A stretch of DNA of 15,314 bases from an uncultured Collinsella sp. (lineage in GTDB: Bacteria > Actinomycetota > Coriobacteriia > Coriobacteriales > Coriobacteriaceae), in contig UQXA01000043.1 in the NCBI GenBank assembly GCA_900544865.1, forward strand, positions 1 to 15,314, given 5' to 3'. Under the pieces are notes generated by a model. That model was not told where the DNA came from. It searched no databases and worked only from the letters and a program-made list of their open reading frames with translations. Below are positions 7,772 to 15,314 of the stretch, one piece after another. A program made the position numbers and the translations under genes. How positions within the stretch are numbered: position 1 is the first letter of the stretch; the number at the start of each line of letters is the position of its first letter.

Positions 7772-9961
7772 CTAAATCAATTTGGTTGACTCCAGTTTTT
7801 CGATGATCCAGTCGTTGGCTTTGATGACCGGGCGGCGGAAGACGACGCCCAGTGCCAGCGACGGAATCAGATAGCTCGCCAGAATGCCTAGCTCAATCCA
7901 GTACTCCATGTGGTACGCACCGGCCATGGCGGCATGCATGGCGTTGATGCCGTGGGTGAACGGCAGGAACGGATAGATCGCCTGGAACACGGGGCCGGTC
8001 ATCTCGATGGGGAACGTGCCGCCCGAACCGCCGACCTGCATGACCAGCAGCACGACGGCGAGCGCCTTGCCGATATCGCCAAACGAAACCGTAAGCGTGT
8101 AGACGATATTGGAGAACACGAGACTCGCGACCCAGCCCGCCAGCACAAACTGCAGCGGGTCGTCGCACTGGATGCCAAAGAACAGGATGTCGCCCGCACA
8201 CACGAGCGTTGCCTGCAGCAGGGCCAGACCGCCAAAGAACAGGTAGCGGCCCAGGTAGATCTCGTGCAGGCGCACGGGGATGAGCTCGTTGATAAGCTCA
8301 TCGTCAACCGAGACCTTCATCATGGCCGCCAGCACAATCGAGCCCACCCAGAGCGACAGAATCGTGTAGAACGGTGCCATGGCCGAACCGTAGTTGCGGA
8401 TCGGATAGACCGGCTTGCGATCGAGCGCGACGGGGCCGGAAAGCGACACGGCCAGACCCTCGGGATCATTGCCGATCATCGTCTTGATCGTAGCGAGGTC
8501 ATCCGACATCAAGGCGCCGTCGAGCTCGTCCTTAAACGCACTGATCTTGTCCGACGCCTCGCCCAGCTGATCAGAAGCCTTGTTGACCAGCTTTGCAGCT
8601 TTGGAGAGGCCCTTTGCCAGCGAACCGGATGCGTCGGTCAGGCCAGCAACAGCACTATCCAGATCGTTCGAAATACCGTTCAGCGAATCCAAAACGCCCG
8701 AGATGGTCTTCTTGAGCTCCTTTGCCTTGGCCGAAAACGTAGAGTCGTAGTCAGTCTTGGCGCCCGAGATACCAGCCTTGGCATCCGCGATTGCCTGATC
8801 GACCTCGGCACGCGACTTATTAACCTCTGCCATGCTGTCAGAGAGAGACTTCGCGGTGGCCGTCAAGTCCTTGGCGTTGTTGCGATACTCCACAGCAATC
8901 CTGCTCAGCGATGTTGCCACAGACTTGAGGCTGTCCTGGAGTTTTTCGTCAGTCACCTGATCGGCAAAGCTGCGGAGCTGGTCGGCCGTGGCGTCGATAT
9001 CGTCGGCACGCGTGTTGAGCGCCGCCGCGGCATCGTTGAGCTGGGACACTGTAAGGTAGACATGTTGATTCGCGGCATCAAATGCCTTCGCAAGCTCGGC
9101 GGACACGTTGTCAAACGAGCCCGCGCTTCCGTCAATCGCGGCATTGATGGCGTCGTTGGCGTCCTTCAGCGCTTCCTTGGAATCGCTAATACCGCTCTTG
9201 ACATGCTCCATCAGCTGCTTCGTTGACTCATCGACCGTGCCCGTCTGCTTGAGCATGCCGCTCGCCGACGTCAGCGAATCGGACGTGGAGCTCAAAATGC
9301 CCGCCAGCGACGAAGCATTTGCCCGAACGTCTCGCAGGTCCTCAATCGAATCGCCGAGCGTCGAGGACAGGTTGGCGATAAAGTTACCCACCTGGTCGGT
9401 GCTCATGTAATCGAGCAGGCTGGACACCGTCTTAAGACCGATCGTCGTAATGGTCTCGGTAAAAGTTTTGTTAACCTGGCTCTGGACGGCGCTCGAACCC
9501 TTCTCGGTCACGATCTGCGCAATGGCGTTGGCCTTCTGATTCTCGTAGAACTCGATATCGGCATGCTTCACGTCGGTCGAGAAAAGCGTCATCATGTCAG
9601 CGCTAAACGTTTTGGGGATAACGACGGCAGCATAGTACGCGCCCGACTTAACGCCCTCGATAGCCTTTTCGCGATTGTTGAGCACAACCCAATCGAAGCT
9701 CTCGTTGCCGCGTAGGGTGGCGGTCACGTTTTCGCCCACGTTAACCTCGACGGGGATCAAATCGCTCTCGTAACCCTCATCGGTGTTGACCACGGCGATC
9801 TTAAGATTGCCGGTGTTGCCGTACGGATCCCAGCTGCCGGCGATGTTAAACCACGCGTACAGACACGGTACGATAATGAGGCCCATCACGACAACCAAGC
9901 CGATCACGGAGCGAGACACGTTTTGGACATCGCGCTTAAACAGATGCAGGATGTTCTTCAT
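7772..9961 (-). CDS. YhgE/Pip family membrane protein (second of tandem pair)
   Basis: This 729-residue envelope protein has the YhgE/Pip layout. A cytoplasmic start is followed by helix 1 (about residues 19-40) and then the family signature LYAWFNIAGSWDPYGNTGN (34-52). Next comes a long extracytoplasmic Ala/Ser/Asp-rich, probably helical, segment (about 160-490). The C-terminal half has about six ABC-2-permease-like helices (about 527-708), including APFYTILSLWVG and the loop GGSGGTFPIEM. Relatives include Lactococcus Pip and Bacillus YueB, used as phage receptors, and the type VII secretion protein EsaA. The native transport role is not settled. ATG 9961 directly follows the upstream gene's TAA, so translation is coupled. 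No ATPase gene is adjacent. Confidence 0.9.
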   Translation of the reverse strand: MKNILHLFKRDVQNVSRSVIGLVVVMGLIIVPCLYAWFNIAGSWDPYGNTGNLKIAVVNTDEGYESDLIPVEVNVGENVTATLRGNESFDWVVLNNREKAIEGVKSGAYYAAVVIPKTFSADMMTLFSTDVKHADIEFYENQKANAIAQIVTEKGSSAVQSQVNKTFTETITTIGLKTVSSLLDYMSTDQVGNFIANLSSTLGDSIEDLRDVRANASSLAGILSSTSDSLTSASGMLKQTGTVDESTKQLMEHVKSGISDSKEALKDANDAINAAIDGSAGSFDNVSAELAKAFDAANQHVYLTVSQLNDAAAALNTRADDIDATADQLRSFADQVTDEKLQDSLKSVATSLSRIAVEYRNNAKDLTATAKSLSDSMAEVNKSRAEVDQAIADAKAGISGAKTDYDSTFSAKAKELKKTISGVLDSLNGISNDLDSAVAGLTDASGSLAKGLSKAAKLVNKASDQLGEASDKISAFKDELDGALMSDDLATIKTMIGNDPEGLAVSLSGPVALDRKPVYPIRNYGSAMAPFYTILSLWVGSIVLAAMMKVSVDDELINELIPVRLHEIYLGRYLFFGGLALLQATLVCAGDILFFGIQCDDPLQFVLAGWVASLVFSNIVYTLTVSFGDIGKALAVVLLVMQVGGSGGTFPIEMTGPVFQAIYPFLPFTHGINAMHAAMAGAYHMEYWIELGILASYLIPSLALGVVFRRPVIKANDWIIEKLESTKLI

Positions 9962-12778
9962 TTATGCCTCACCTCCTTTGGAGTGCTTGCCAAGCGCGGT
10001 GGTATCTCCATCATTTGTGGCTGTGCTGTCGCTGCCCTGAGATTTATGGTGCGAGCCGATATGCGGCAAGCGGCCCGTGGACTGATCGCCGCCCTTGGCA
10101 CCACGCTCGCTGGCGTTGAGGCCAAACATGTGGCGGGCGGCAGGAATGGCGGCCGTGTGTTCGCGCATCTCGCGACGCAGGTCCTCATCCGAAAGCGCCG
10201 AGATGCGCATCTGGGTATTGAGGCTCGCTCGGATATATTCGATATTGATAAGCCAGCCGCAGATGGCAATAACCGAGATGATCCAAATGACAAGCAGGAT
10301 GATCTTGCCGTTATTGTCGATATCGAGAACCGTCGACAGGACAAAGAGCAGGACCTGAACGCCCACCACGGCGGCAAAACCGCCCTTGATGTAGTACGGG
10401 TAGCGATGTTCAAAGGCGACCGCATGATCGAGCAGTTCGCGACGGTACGAATCGGAATCGAGCATGACGCGCATGGCCGTGCGCAGCGAGTAGCGCTGGC
10501 GCGGCAGGTCGTTGGACTCGCAAATCATCATACCGGTCGTGGAGAGCTGTTTATCAAAGAGCAGGTTAAGGTTGAGCAGCAGCGGACGCAGCTGCAGGCC
10601 GATAAAGAGCGCCACGATCAAGAACACGCCCAGAATGCACAGGTTAAACAGGTAGTTGAACGAATACATGCCGCCGACCGTCTCGCGCAGCAGATTGATG
10701 CCGTAGGTAAAGGGCAGCAGCGGGTGCAGCCACTGGAAGAAGCCGGGCATCATCTCGATGGGGTACATGCCCGACGAACCCGGGATCTGCACGATGACGA
10801 GAATGACGCCGATAGCCTTGCCGATATGCTTAAACGTGGTGGACAGCGCATAGATGATATTGACGTAGGTGAACGAAATGGCGATGCCGCCCAGCACGAA
10901 CAGCAGCGGGCTGACGCACTGCACGCCAATCACCAGATCGCCTACCGTAACGATGATGGCCTGCAACGCGCCCAGGATCACCATGAGCAACCAGCGGCCA
11001 AAGTAGCCTTGGCGCGCCGTAAAGCTGCCAACACCTTCACGGTCGACCTCGAGCTTGTAAATGGCGATGAGCACATAGCCGCCCACCCAAAGCGCCAGAT
11101 TGGTGTAGAAGGGAGCGATGCCCGAGCCAAAGCTCTTGACCGGATAGATTGACTTGGACGTCAACTCAACCGGAGACGCCATGAAATCTGCCACGTCATT
11201 GACATCGACGCCCATCAGATCGGCCAGCTCGCCCATGGACTCGGAGGTCTGCAGCGCCGCGATGTCATTGGCGGCGGTTGCAAGCTTGTCCTGGACCTTG
11301 GCAAGCGAGGAATCGGTCTGGGACAGCGTGGTCTTGGCCTGGCCGAGCGTAGCGCTAAGCTGCGCCAACGTGCCGCGCGCATTTGCAAGTGTAGGTGTCA
11401 TACCCGAGACGATACCGGTCAGGTCGCCCGAAACGGCAGCAAAAGAGTCGAGCGCGCTCGAGGCCTTCGGCAGCGCGTTTTGGCCCAAGTCCGTCTGGGC
11501 TTGGCCAAGGTTGGTCGCACCGGTATGAATTGCGTTATTGATAGCGTCACTGGCACCCGAAACAGCCGCTGCGTCATTCGCCATGGCGCTCGACTGCGCG
11601 GACAGACCGTCCTTGATGCTCTGAAGCTTTTCATTCTGCTCTCGAAGCAAATCGATGGTCGATACAATGCGCGCGTCAATTTCCTCGGAACCTGTCGACG
11701 TGTCATTGGCGAGAATCTCCAAGTGCCCGATAACGGCCTTATTGTGGTCGATCGTCGCTTGAAGAGACTCGAGCGAGTTGTCGATACGGGTGGTCGTAGA
11801 TGTGACCGCGCCCGTCAGCTTGCCGATGGCAGCGTTCGCAGAGGCCGACGTCTTGGTGAGCGCAAGGCTGCCTTCCGAGAGCGCCTTGGAGAGCGAGGTG
11901 ATGGAGTTGCCCGCCGTGGTGCGAGCTTCGCTCAGCAGGTCGTTGCCCTGGGAGATCGCCTGCGTCAGCGACGGTGCCTGGCCTTGCAAGCCGGCAAGCG
12001 CCGCATCAGCCGAGGCGATAGCGCCACTCGTCTTATCGATGGCGGCATTCATATCGCCAATCGAATCGCGCACCTCGCCCAAGGTGTCGGACGCCTCGGA
12101 CACCGAACTTGCCAGCGAGTCCTGAGTCTGGGTTGCCTTGTCCTTTAAATCGACACCGGCATCCTTGGCGATACCGGCAACAGTCTTGCCTACCGTAGAG
12201 ACAAATTCCGAGTTGATCTGCTCCTCGATGGTGTTTGCACCGGTATCGGTAACCTTGGGCGCAATGGCGCTCTTCTTCTCATTGACGTAGTACGTGAGCT
12301 TGGGCTGATGGTAGTTGCCGTCGAGCATCGAAACCAGGTTATCCGAGAAGTTCTTGGGAATCACGATAGCGGCATAGTACTCGCCGCTCTCGACGCCCTC
12401 CTTGGCATCGGCCGTCGAGTCGACGAACGTCCAGCCCAACTGATGATTCTCCTTGAGCTGGTCGACCACTTTGTCGCCAGCGTTGAGCTCACCCACCAAG
12501 TCGTTTTGGGTGCCTCGATCGTTGTTGGCGATAGCAATCTTGATGCCTTGGGTGTTTCCATACGGATCCCAGTTTGCCACGATGTTATACCAGGCATACA
12601 GCGAGGGAATAACGCACACGCCTAGGGTAACCACCAGGGCGACGGGGTTCACAAGCAGTCGCTTAATGTCGCGCTTAAATATCGCAAAGGACACCTTTGC
12701 ATTGGATAGTTTGCTGCCGAGACTCACGCTTGGACCATCCATCCTGTCGTTAAATCGAATCGTACTATCGACAACCAT
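9962..12778 (-). CDS. YhgE/Pip family membrane protein with C-terminal extension (first of tandem pair)
   Basis: This 938-residue paralogue of the following gene has helix 1 at about residues 44-62, then LYAWYNIVANWDPYGNTQG (60-78), a helical Ser/Ala/Thr-rich extracytoplasmic segment (about 185-515), and an ABC-2-like block of six helices (about 553-735) with IAPFYTNLALWVGG and GSSGMYPIEMMPGF. It then adds about 200 residues missing from its partner: a charged stretch (740-795), two more helices (about 798-818 and 825-845), and a polar, probably disordered Gly/Ser/His tail to KHSKGGEA. The start is uncertain. ATG 12778 has no Shine-Dalgarno site, and in-frame ATG 12742 or GTG 12727 are alternatives with weak sites. 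It lies downstream of a promoter region with operator-like repeats and is coupled to the next gene. Substrate and role are unknown. Confidence 0.9.
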   Translation of the reverse strand: MVVDSTIRFNDRMDGPSVSLGSKLSNAKVSFAIFKRDIKRLLVNPVALVVTLGVCVIPSLYAWYNIVANWDPYGNTQGIKIAIANNDRGTQNDLVGELNAGDKVVDQLKENHQLGWTFVDSTADAKEGVESGEYYAAIVIPKNFSDNLVSMLDGNYHQPKLTYYVNEKKSAIAPKVTDTGANTIEEQINSEFVSTVGKTVAGIAKDAGVDLKDKATQTQDSLASSVSEASDTLGEVRDSIGDMNAAIDKTSGAIASADAALAGLQGQAPSLTQAISQGNDLLSEARTTAGNSITSLSKALSEGSLALTKTSASANAAIGKLTGAVTSTTTRIDNSLESLQATIDHNKAVIGHLEILANDTSTGSEEIDARIVSTIDLLREQNEKLQSIKDGLSAQSSAMANDAAAVSGASDAINNAIHTGATNLGQAQTDLGQNALPKASSALDSFAAVSGDLTGIVSGMTPTLANARGTLAQLSATLGQAKTTLSQTDSSLAKVQDKLATAANDIAALQTSESMGELADLMGVDVNDVADFMASPVELTSKSIYPVKSFGSGIAPFYTNLALWVGGYVLIAIYKLEVDREGVGSFTARQGYFGRWLLMVILGALQAIIVTVGDLVIGVQCVSPLLFVLGGIAISFTYVNIIYALSTTFKHIGKAIGVILVIVQIPGSSGMYPIEMMPGFFQWLHPLLPFTYGINLLRETVGGMYSFNYLFNLCILGVFLIVALFIGLQLRPLLLNLNLLFDKQLSTTGMMICESNDLPRQRYSLRTAMRVMLDSDSYRRELLDHAVAFEHRYPYYIKGGFAAVVGVQVLLFVLSTVLDIDNNGKIILLVIWIISVIAICGWLINIEYIRASLNTQMRISALSDEDLRREMREHTAAIPAARHMFGLNASERGAKGGDQSTGRLPHIGSHHKSQGSDSTATNDGDTTALGKHSKGGEA
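9969..9978 (-). promoter_or_regulatory. Perfect Shine-Dalgarno AAGGAGGTGA at the YhgE/Pip junction
   Basis: The full anti-16S complement AAGGAGGTGA lies inside the last codons of the upstream gene, 7 nt before the ATG at 9961. The upstream stop and downstream start form TAAATG with no gap. The downstream gene therefore has much the stronger ribosome binding site of the two. Confidence 0.85.
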
Positions 12779-12828
12779 TGTAGTAGGCGCTTTAACGTCT
12801 CAAAGCACAATGGTGTTGAGTTTTGCGG

Positions 12829-12872
12829 GTAGCAATATACTACGAAGATGAGTTAACGTACAGTTGTACAGT
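12829..12872 (-). promoter_or_regulatory. Putative YhgE/Pip operon promoter with operator-like repeats
   Basis: A TATATT -10 candidate (12834-12839) sits inside an imperfect palindrome, GTAGCA-ATA-TACTAC (12829-12843, arms 5 of 6). Seventeen nt upstream, the -35 position (TGTACG on the minus strand) overlaps a direct repeat, GTACAGT-T-GTACAGT (12858-12872, plus-strand reading). Repeats on both core elements are what a repressor site looks like. In Bacillus subtilis yhgE neighbours a TetR-type gene, but no regulator is visible in this window. A further GTAGTA stands at 12780-12785, just before the ATG. Confidence 0.45.
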
Positions 12873-12916
12873 ATCTTAAATTTCAGCAGGTCACAAAACC
12901 ACAACCCGCACAAATA

Positions 12917-12945
12917 AATGATCCCTTGGGGACGGAGGGATCATT
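12917..12945. repeat. Short palindrome carrying the TTGGGGACGGAGG core
   Basis: AATGATCCCT (12917-12926) pairs perfectly with AGGGATCATT (12936-12945) around the loop TGGGGACGG. Its 12926-12938 is identical over 13 bases to 4696-4708 in palindrome 2. GATCATT follows in both copies, but AAAACG is absent here, so it is a shorter member of the same repeat family. On the minus strand ATTTATTTG follows the stem, so it might also back up htpG termination. Confidence 0.8.
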
Positions 12946-13023
12946 CAAAAGGAAACGAGAGTGGAAAATCTCTCACTTCAAGCCCGCATTCGAGCCAAAA
13001 GTGGGAGATTATCCACTCTCGTT
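12946..13023 (-). terminator. Long inverted repeat serving as probable htpG terminator
   Basis: Arms of 25 nt (12954-12978 and 12999-13023) match at 23 positions around a 20-nt loop. They contain ACGAGAGTGGA and its complement TCCACTCTCGT. On the minus strand the structure starts 30 nt after the htpG stop and is followed by TTTCCTTTT, a fair U-rich tail. The stem is unusually long for a simple terminator, so it may be a dispersed repeat recruited for that role. Confidence 0.7.
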
Positions 13024-13053
13024 CTAATCTAGTTACGGTGCCGTATCCCCGAA

Positions 13054-15078
13054 CTACATCAAGTTGCAAACAGCCGCCGCGAAGGCTACGGGATCCTCGG
13101 GGAGGATGCCCTCGACCAGCAGGGCCTGGTCATAGAGCAAACCGGAGTACTGCTTGATCTTGTCGGCGTCGCCTGCCTTCTGGGCAGCGACAAGCTTGTC
13201 AAAGACCGGGTGCTTGGCGTTGAGCTCGAGCACGCGCTGGCTCTTGGGCATGCCGTCGGGCGCGCCCTCGGGTCCCTTCTGGAGCACCTTCTCCATCTCG
13301 AGCGAAAGTGGGCCCTCGGTGGTGATGCAAGCGGGGGCATCGGTCAGGCGCGCGGAGACGGCAACTTTCTCGACCTTGTCACCGAGTGCCTCCTTCATAG
13401 CGCTAAAGAGGTCCTCGTTCTCCTTGGTGGCGTCCTCGGCCTCCTTCTTCTCGTCCTCGGTCGCCAGGTCAAGATCACCGGTCGCAACGTTCTTGAGCTC
13501 CAGATGACGATCCTCGACCTCGGGCTCGGCACCGTCGGCCACAGCCTTCTCGGCAGCCTCGCGGGCAGCATCGTCCTCGTAGATCTTGGGCATATCGGCG
13601 GCAACGTATTCACGCATAGCCTGGAACGTGAACTCATCCACATCCTGCGTCAGCAGCAGCACGTCATAGCCGCGGTCGAGCACGCCCTTCACCACGGGCA
13701 TCTTAGCCAAGCGCTCACGCGAGTCGCCGGCGGCGTAGTAGATGGCCTTCTGATCCTCGGGCATGCCCTTGGCATACTCGGCCAGGGTAATCATCCTCTG
13801 TTCCTTGGCAGACCAGAACAGCAGCAGGTCGGCAAGCTCATCGGCCTTCATGCCATAGCTCGAGTAGATACCGTACTTAAGACCGCGGCCAAAGTTCTCA
13901 AAGAACTTCTCGTAGGCCTCACGGTCGTTGTCACGCATATCCTCGAGATCGGCGGTGATCTTCTTCTCGACACGCTTGGCAATGGCCTTGAGCTGACGGT
14001 TCTGCTGCAGCGTCTCACGCGAAATATTGAGCGTCACGTCGGCAGAGTCCACGACACCGCGCACGAAGTTGTAGTAGTCGGGCAGCAGGTCGTTGCACTT
14101 CTCCATAATCAGCACGTTGGAGCTGTAGAGCGCCAGACCCTTCTCGTAGTCCTTGCTGTACAGATCGAACGGGGCGCGACCCGGCACAAACAGCAGGGCG
14201 TCGTACTCGAGCGTGCCCTCGGCATGGAAGCTGATGGTGCGCGCAGGATCGTCAAAGTCGTGGAACGTGGACTTGTAGAACTCGTCGTAGTCCTTCTGCT
14301 CGACATCGGAGCTGCGCTTCTTCCAGATCGGTGTCATGGAATTGACGGTTTCGAGCTCCTGGTAGTCCTCGTACTCGGGCTTGTAATCGTCGCCAGCATC
14401 CTCGGGCTTGGGCTTCTGGCGGCTCTTGGACACCATCATCTGGATCGGGTAGCGCACATAGTTGCTGTACTGCTGAATCAGGCTCTTGAGGCCCCACTCG
14501 GTCAGGAAGCGATCGTAGGTCTCGGCTTCGCCGTCGGCATCGAGCTTCTCGTTCTCGCGCAGTGTCAGGATGACATCGGTACCATGCTCGGCGCGCTCGC
14601 CGTCCTCGATGGTGTAGCCCTCAAGACCGTCGGATTCCCACACATGGGCGACATCCTCGCCATAGGCGCGGCTGACGACCTTCACATGGCTGGCGACCAT
14701 AAAAGCCGAGTAGAAGCCCACGCCAAACTGGCCGATGATGTCGACATCCGAACCCTGCTGCTCGGCGTTCTCGGTCTTAAACTCCTCGGAGCCGGAATGG
14801 GCGATGGTGCCCAAATTGCGCTCGAGCTCCTCGACGGTCATGCCAATGCCGTTATCCGAGATGGTAATGGTGCGGGCGTCCTTATCAAAGGAGACGCGAA
14901 TGGCCAGGTCGCCCTGGTCGATCTTGACGCTCGGATCCTGCAGACTCTTAAAGTTGAGCTTGTCGACGGCGTCGCTCGCGTTAGAGATAAGCTCGCGCAG
15001 GAAGATTTCCTTATTGGTGTAGATGGAGTTGATCATGAGGTCGAGCAGTTTTTTGCTCTCGGTCTTAAATTGACGCAT
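13054..15078 (-). CDS. htpG: Hsp90-family molecular chaperone HtpG
   Basis: This ATP-dependent cytoplasmic homodimeric chaperone helps fold or remodel stress-labile proteins. The N-terminal GHKL ATPase shows IFLRELISNASDA (residues 25-37, catalytic Glu 29 and Mg/ATP-binding Asn 33), ISDNGIGM (73-80), GTIAHSGSEEF (90-100) and GQFGVGFYSAFMV (116-128). The middle domain carries NISRETLQQNRQLK (351-364), including the arm Arg that reaches the ATP phosphate. The C-terminal dimerisation domain follows. At 674 residues it exceeds the E. coli protein (624), mainly through a Lys/Glu/Asp-rich linker near 220-265 and an acidic stretch near 500-560. ATG 15078 is supported by AAAGGA 6 nt upstream. It is a single-gene unit; no CIRCE or HAIR heat-shock operator was recognised. 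Confidence 0.98.
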   Translation of the reverse strand: MRQFKTESKKLLDLMINSIYTNKEIFLRELISNASDAVDKLNFKSLQDPSVKIDQGDLAIRVSFDKDARTITISDNGIGMTVEELERNLGTIAHSGSEEFKTENAEQQGSDVDIIGQFGVGFYSAFMVASHVKVVSRAYGEDVAHVWESDGLEGYTIEDGERAEHGTDVILTLRENEKLDADGEAETYDRFLTEWGLKSLIQQYSNYVRYPIQMMVSKSRQKPKPEDAGDDYKPEYEDYQELETVNSMTPIWKKRSSDVEQKDYDEFYKSTFHDFDDPARTISFHAEGTLEYDALLFVPGRAPFDLYSKDYEKGLALYSSNVLIMEKCNDLLPDYYNFVRGVVDSADVTLNISRETLQQNRQLKAIAKRVEKKITADLEDMRDNDREAYEKFFENFGRGLKYGIYSSYGMKADELADLLLFWSAKEQRMITLAEYAKGMPEDQKAIYYAAGDSRERLAKMPVVKGVLDRGYDVLLLTQDVDEFTFQAMREYVAADMPKIYEDDAAREAAEKAVADGAEPEVEDRHLELKNVATGDLDLATEDEKKEAEDATKENEDLFSAMKEALGDKVEKVAVSARLTDAPACITTEGPLSLEMEKVLQKGPEGAPDGMPKSQRVLELNAKHPVFDKLVAAQKAGDADKIKQYSGLLYDQALLVEGILPEDPVAFAAAVCNLM

Positions 15079-15108
15079 GTGCAGTCCTTTCGCGCTACCC
15101 CCGCCCGC

Positions 15109-15133
15109 AAAAACGGCCCGGTCGCCCGAGCCG
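15109..15133 (-). promoter_or_regulatory. Terminator-like GNRA hairpin in the htpG leader
   Basis: On the minus strand CGGCTCGG-GCGA-CCGGGCCG (15114-15133) forms an 8-bp stem with a GCGA tetraloop, followed by TTTTT (15109-15113). This is the form of an intrinsic terminator, yet it lies about 30 nt before the htpG ATG and downstream of the only -10 candidate. It could be an attenuator, or the terminator of an unseen upstream gene with a promoter I failed to recognise. Confidence 0.6.
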
Positions 15134-15164
15134 CATCGCAGACCTGCTATGTTCAGACTTAGAT

Positions 15165-15170
15165 TTTATA
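15165..15170 (-). promoter_or_regulatory. Possible htpG -10 box (TATAAA)
   Basis: TATAAA in the context GGTTATAAAATC gives a leader of about 80 nt containing the GNRA hairpin. The -35 position at 17 nt reads TGTATA, a weak match. Confidence 0.4.
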
Positions 15171-15314
15171 ACCCATTAGCGCGCATATATACATACGGAA
15201 TCGAAAAACTGTATGTCCAAGCGCTCCGAAGCACCAATTACCAAGGAGTGTCCCCAACCGCCGGCAGAGACGATATGAGCAGGACATAAAAACATTGAGA
15301 GCCCCTGCTGCATG
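15171..15314. other. Gene-free right edge
   Basis: I see no supported coding sequence here. It contains GTCCCCAA (15250-15257), the reverse complement of the first eight bases of the repeat core at 4696 and 12926, without an obvious strong stem around it. A weak AGCAGG/CCTGCT pairing spans 15279-15311. It may hold another repeat fragment or the 3' flank of a gene outside the window. Confidence 0.35.

Noticed and set aside
4590..13023. CRISPR array or complete insertion sequence in the repeat regions
   Set aside because: There are no regularly spaced direct repeats with spacers, no transposase frame and no target-site duplication that I can see.
15079..15314. CIRCE or HAIR heat-shock operator for htpG
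   Set aside because: Neither TTAGCACTC/GAGTGCTAA nor CTTGAGT/ACTCAAG halves are present on either strand. The short CATAC/GTATG pairing around 15192-15215 is too weak to claim.

Overview
The window is about 15.3 kb of moderately GC-rich bacterial chromosome. Every gene I can support lies on the minus strand, so transcription runs from right to left. Protein style, Shine-Dalgarno use and gene mix fit an anaerobic gut actinobacterium of class Coriobacteriia, most likely Collinsella or a close relative. That placement is from memory of the group, not from a search.

Layout in order of transcription (right to left). (1) htpG (Hsp90 chaperone, 13054-15078) has a terminator-like GNRA hairpin in its leader and ends at a long inverted repeat. 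(2) Two paralogous YhgE/Pip-type membrane proteins (9962-12778 and 7772-9961) are fused head to tail by a TAAATG junction and end at a strong intrinsic terminator. (3) A DMT/EamA-family ten-helix transporter (6587-7570) has its own terminator. (4) An M20D amidohydrolase (5176-6471) is followed by a truncated MFS permease (4717-5136) that stops inside a palindromic repeat. (5) hisS (3211-4524) and ppc (141-2954) are ordinary housekeeping genes, each with a TATAAT -10 box and a downstream hairpin.

The genes form at least five transcription units. Two pairs look functionally linked. The YhgE/Pip proteins are translationally coupled and probably act together in the envelope. The amidohydrolase and the MFS permease look like an operon for uptake and deacylation of an N-acyl amino acid or similar compound, and its permease has been lost.

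The least ordinary content is intergenic. A cluster of three consecutive palindromes (4590-4783) sits between hisS and the MFS remnant. A related repeat (12917-12945) shares a 13-base core with it, and beside it is a 70-bp inverted repeat (12954-13023). These look like REP/BIME-type elements or small non-autonomous elements. I see no CRISPR array, tRNA, rRNA, insertion sequence with a transposase, phage gene or defence island, and no convincing new multi-gene system. No gene-free stretch exceeds 300 bases.
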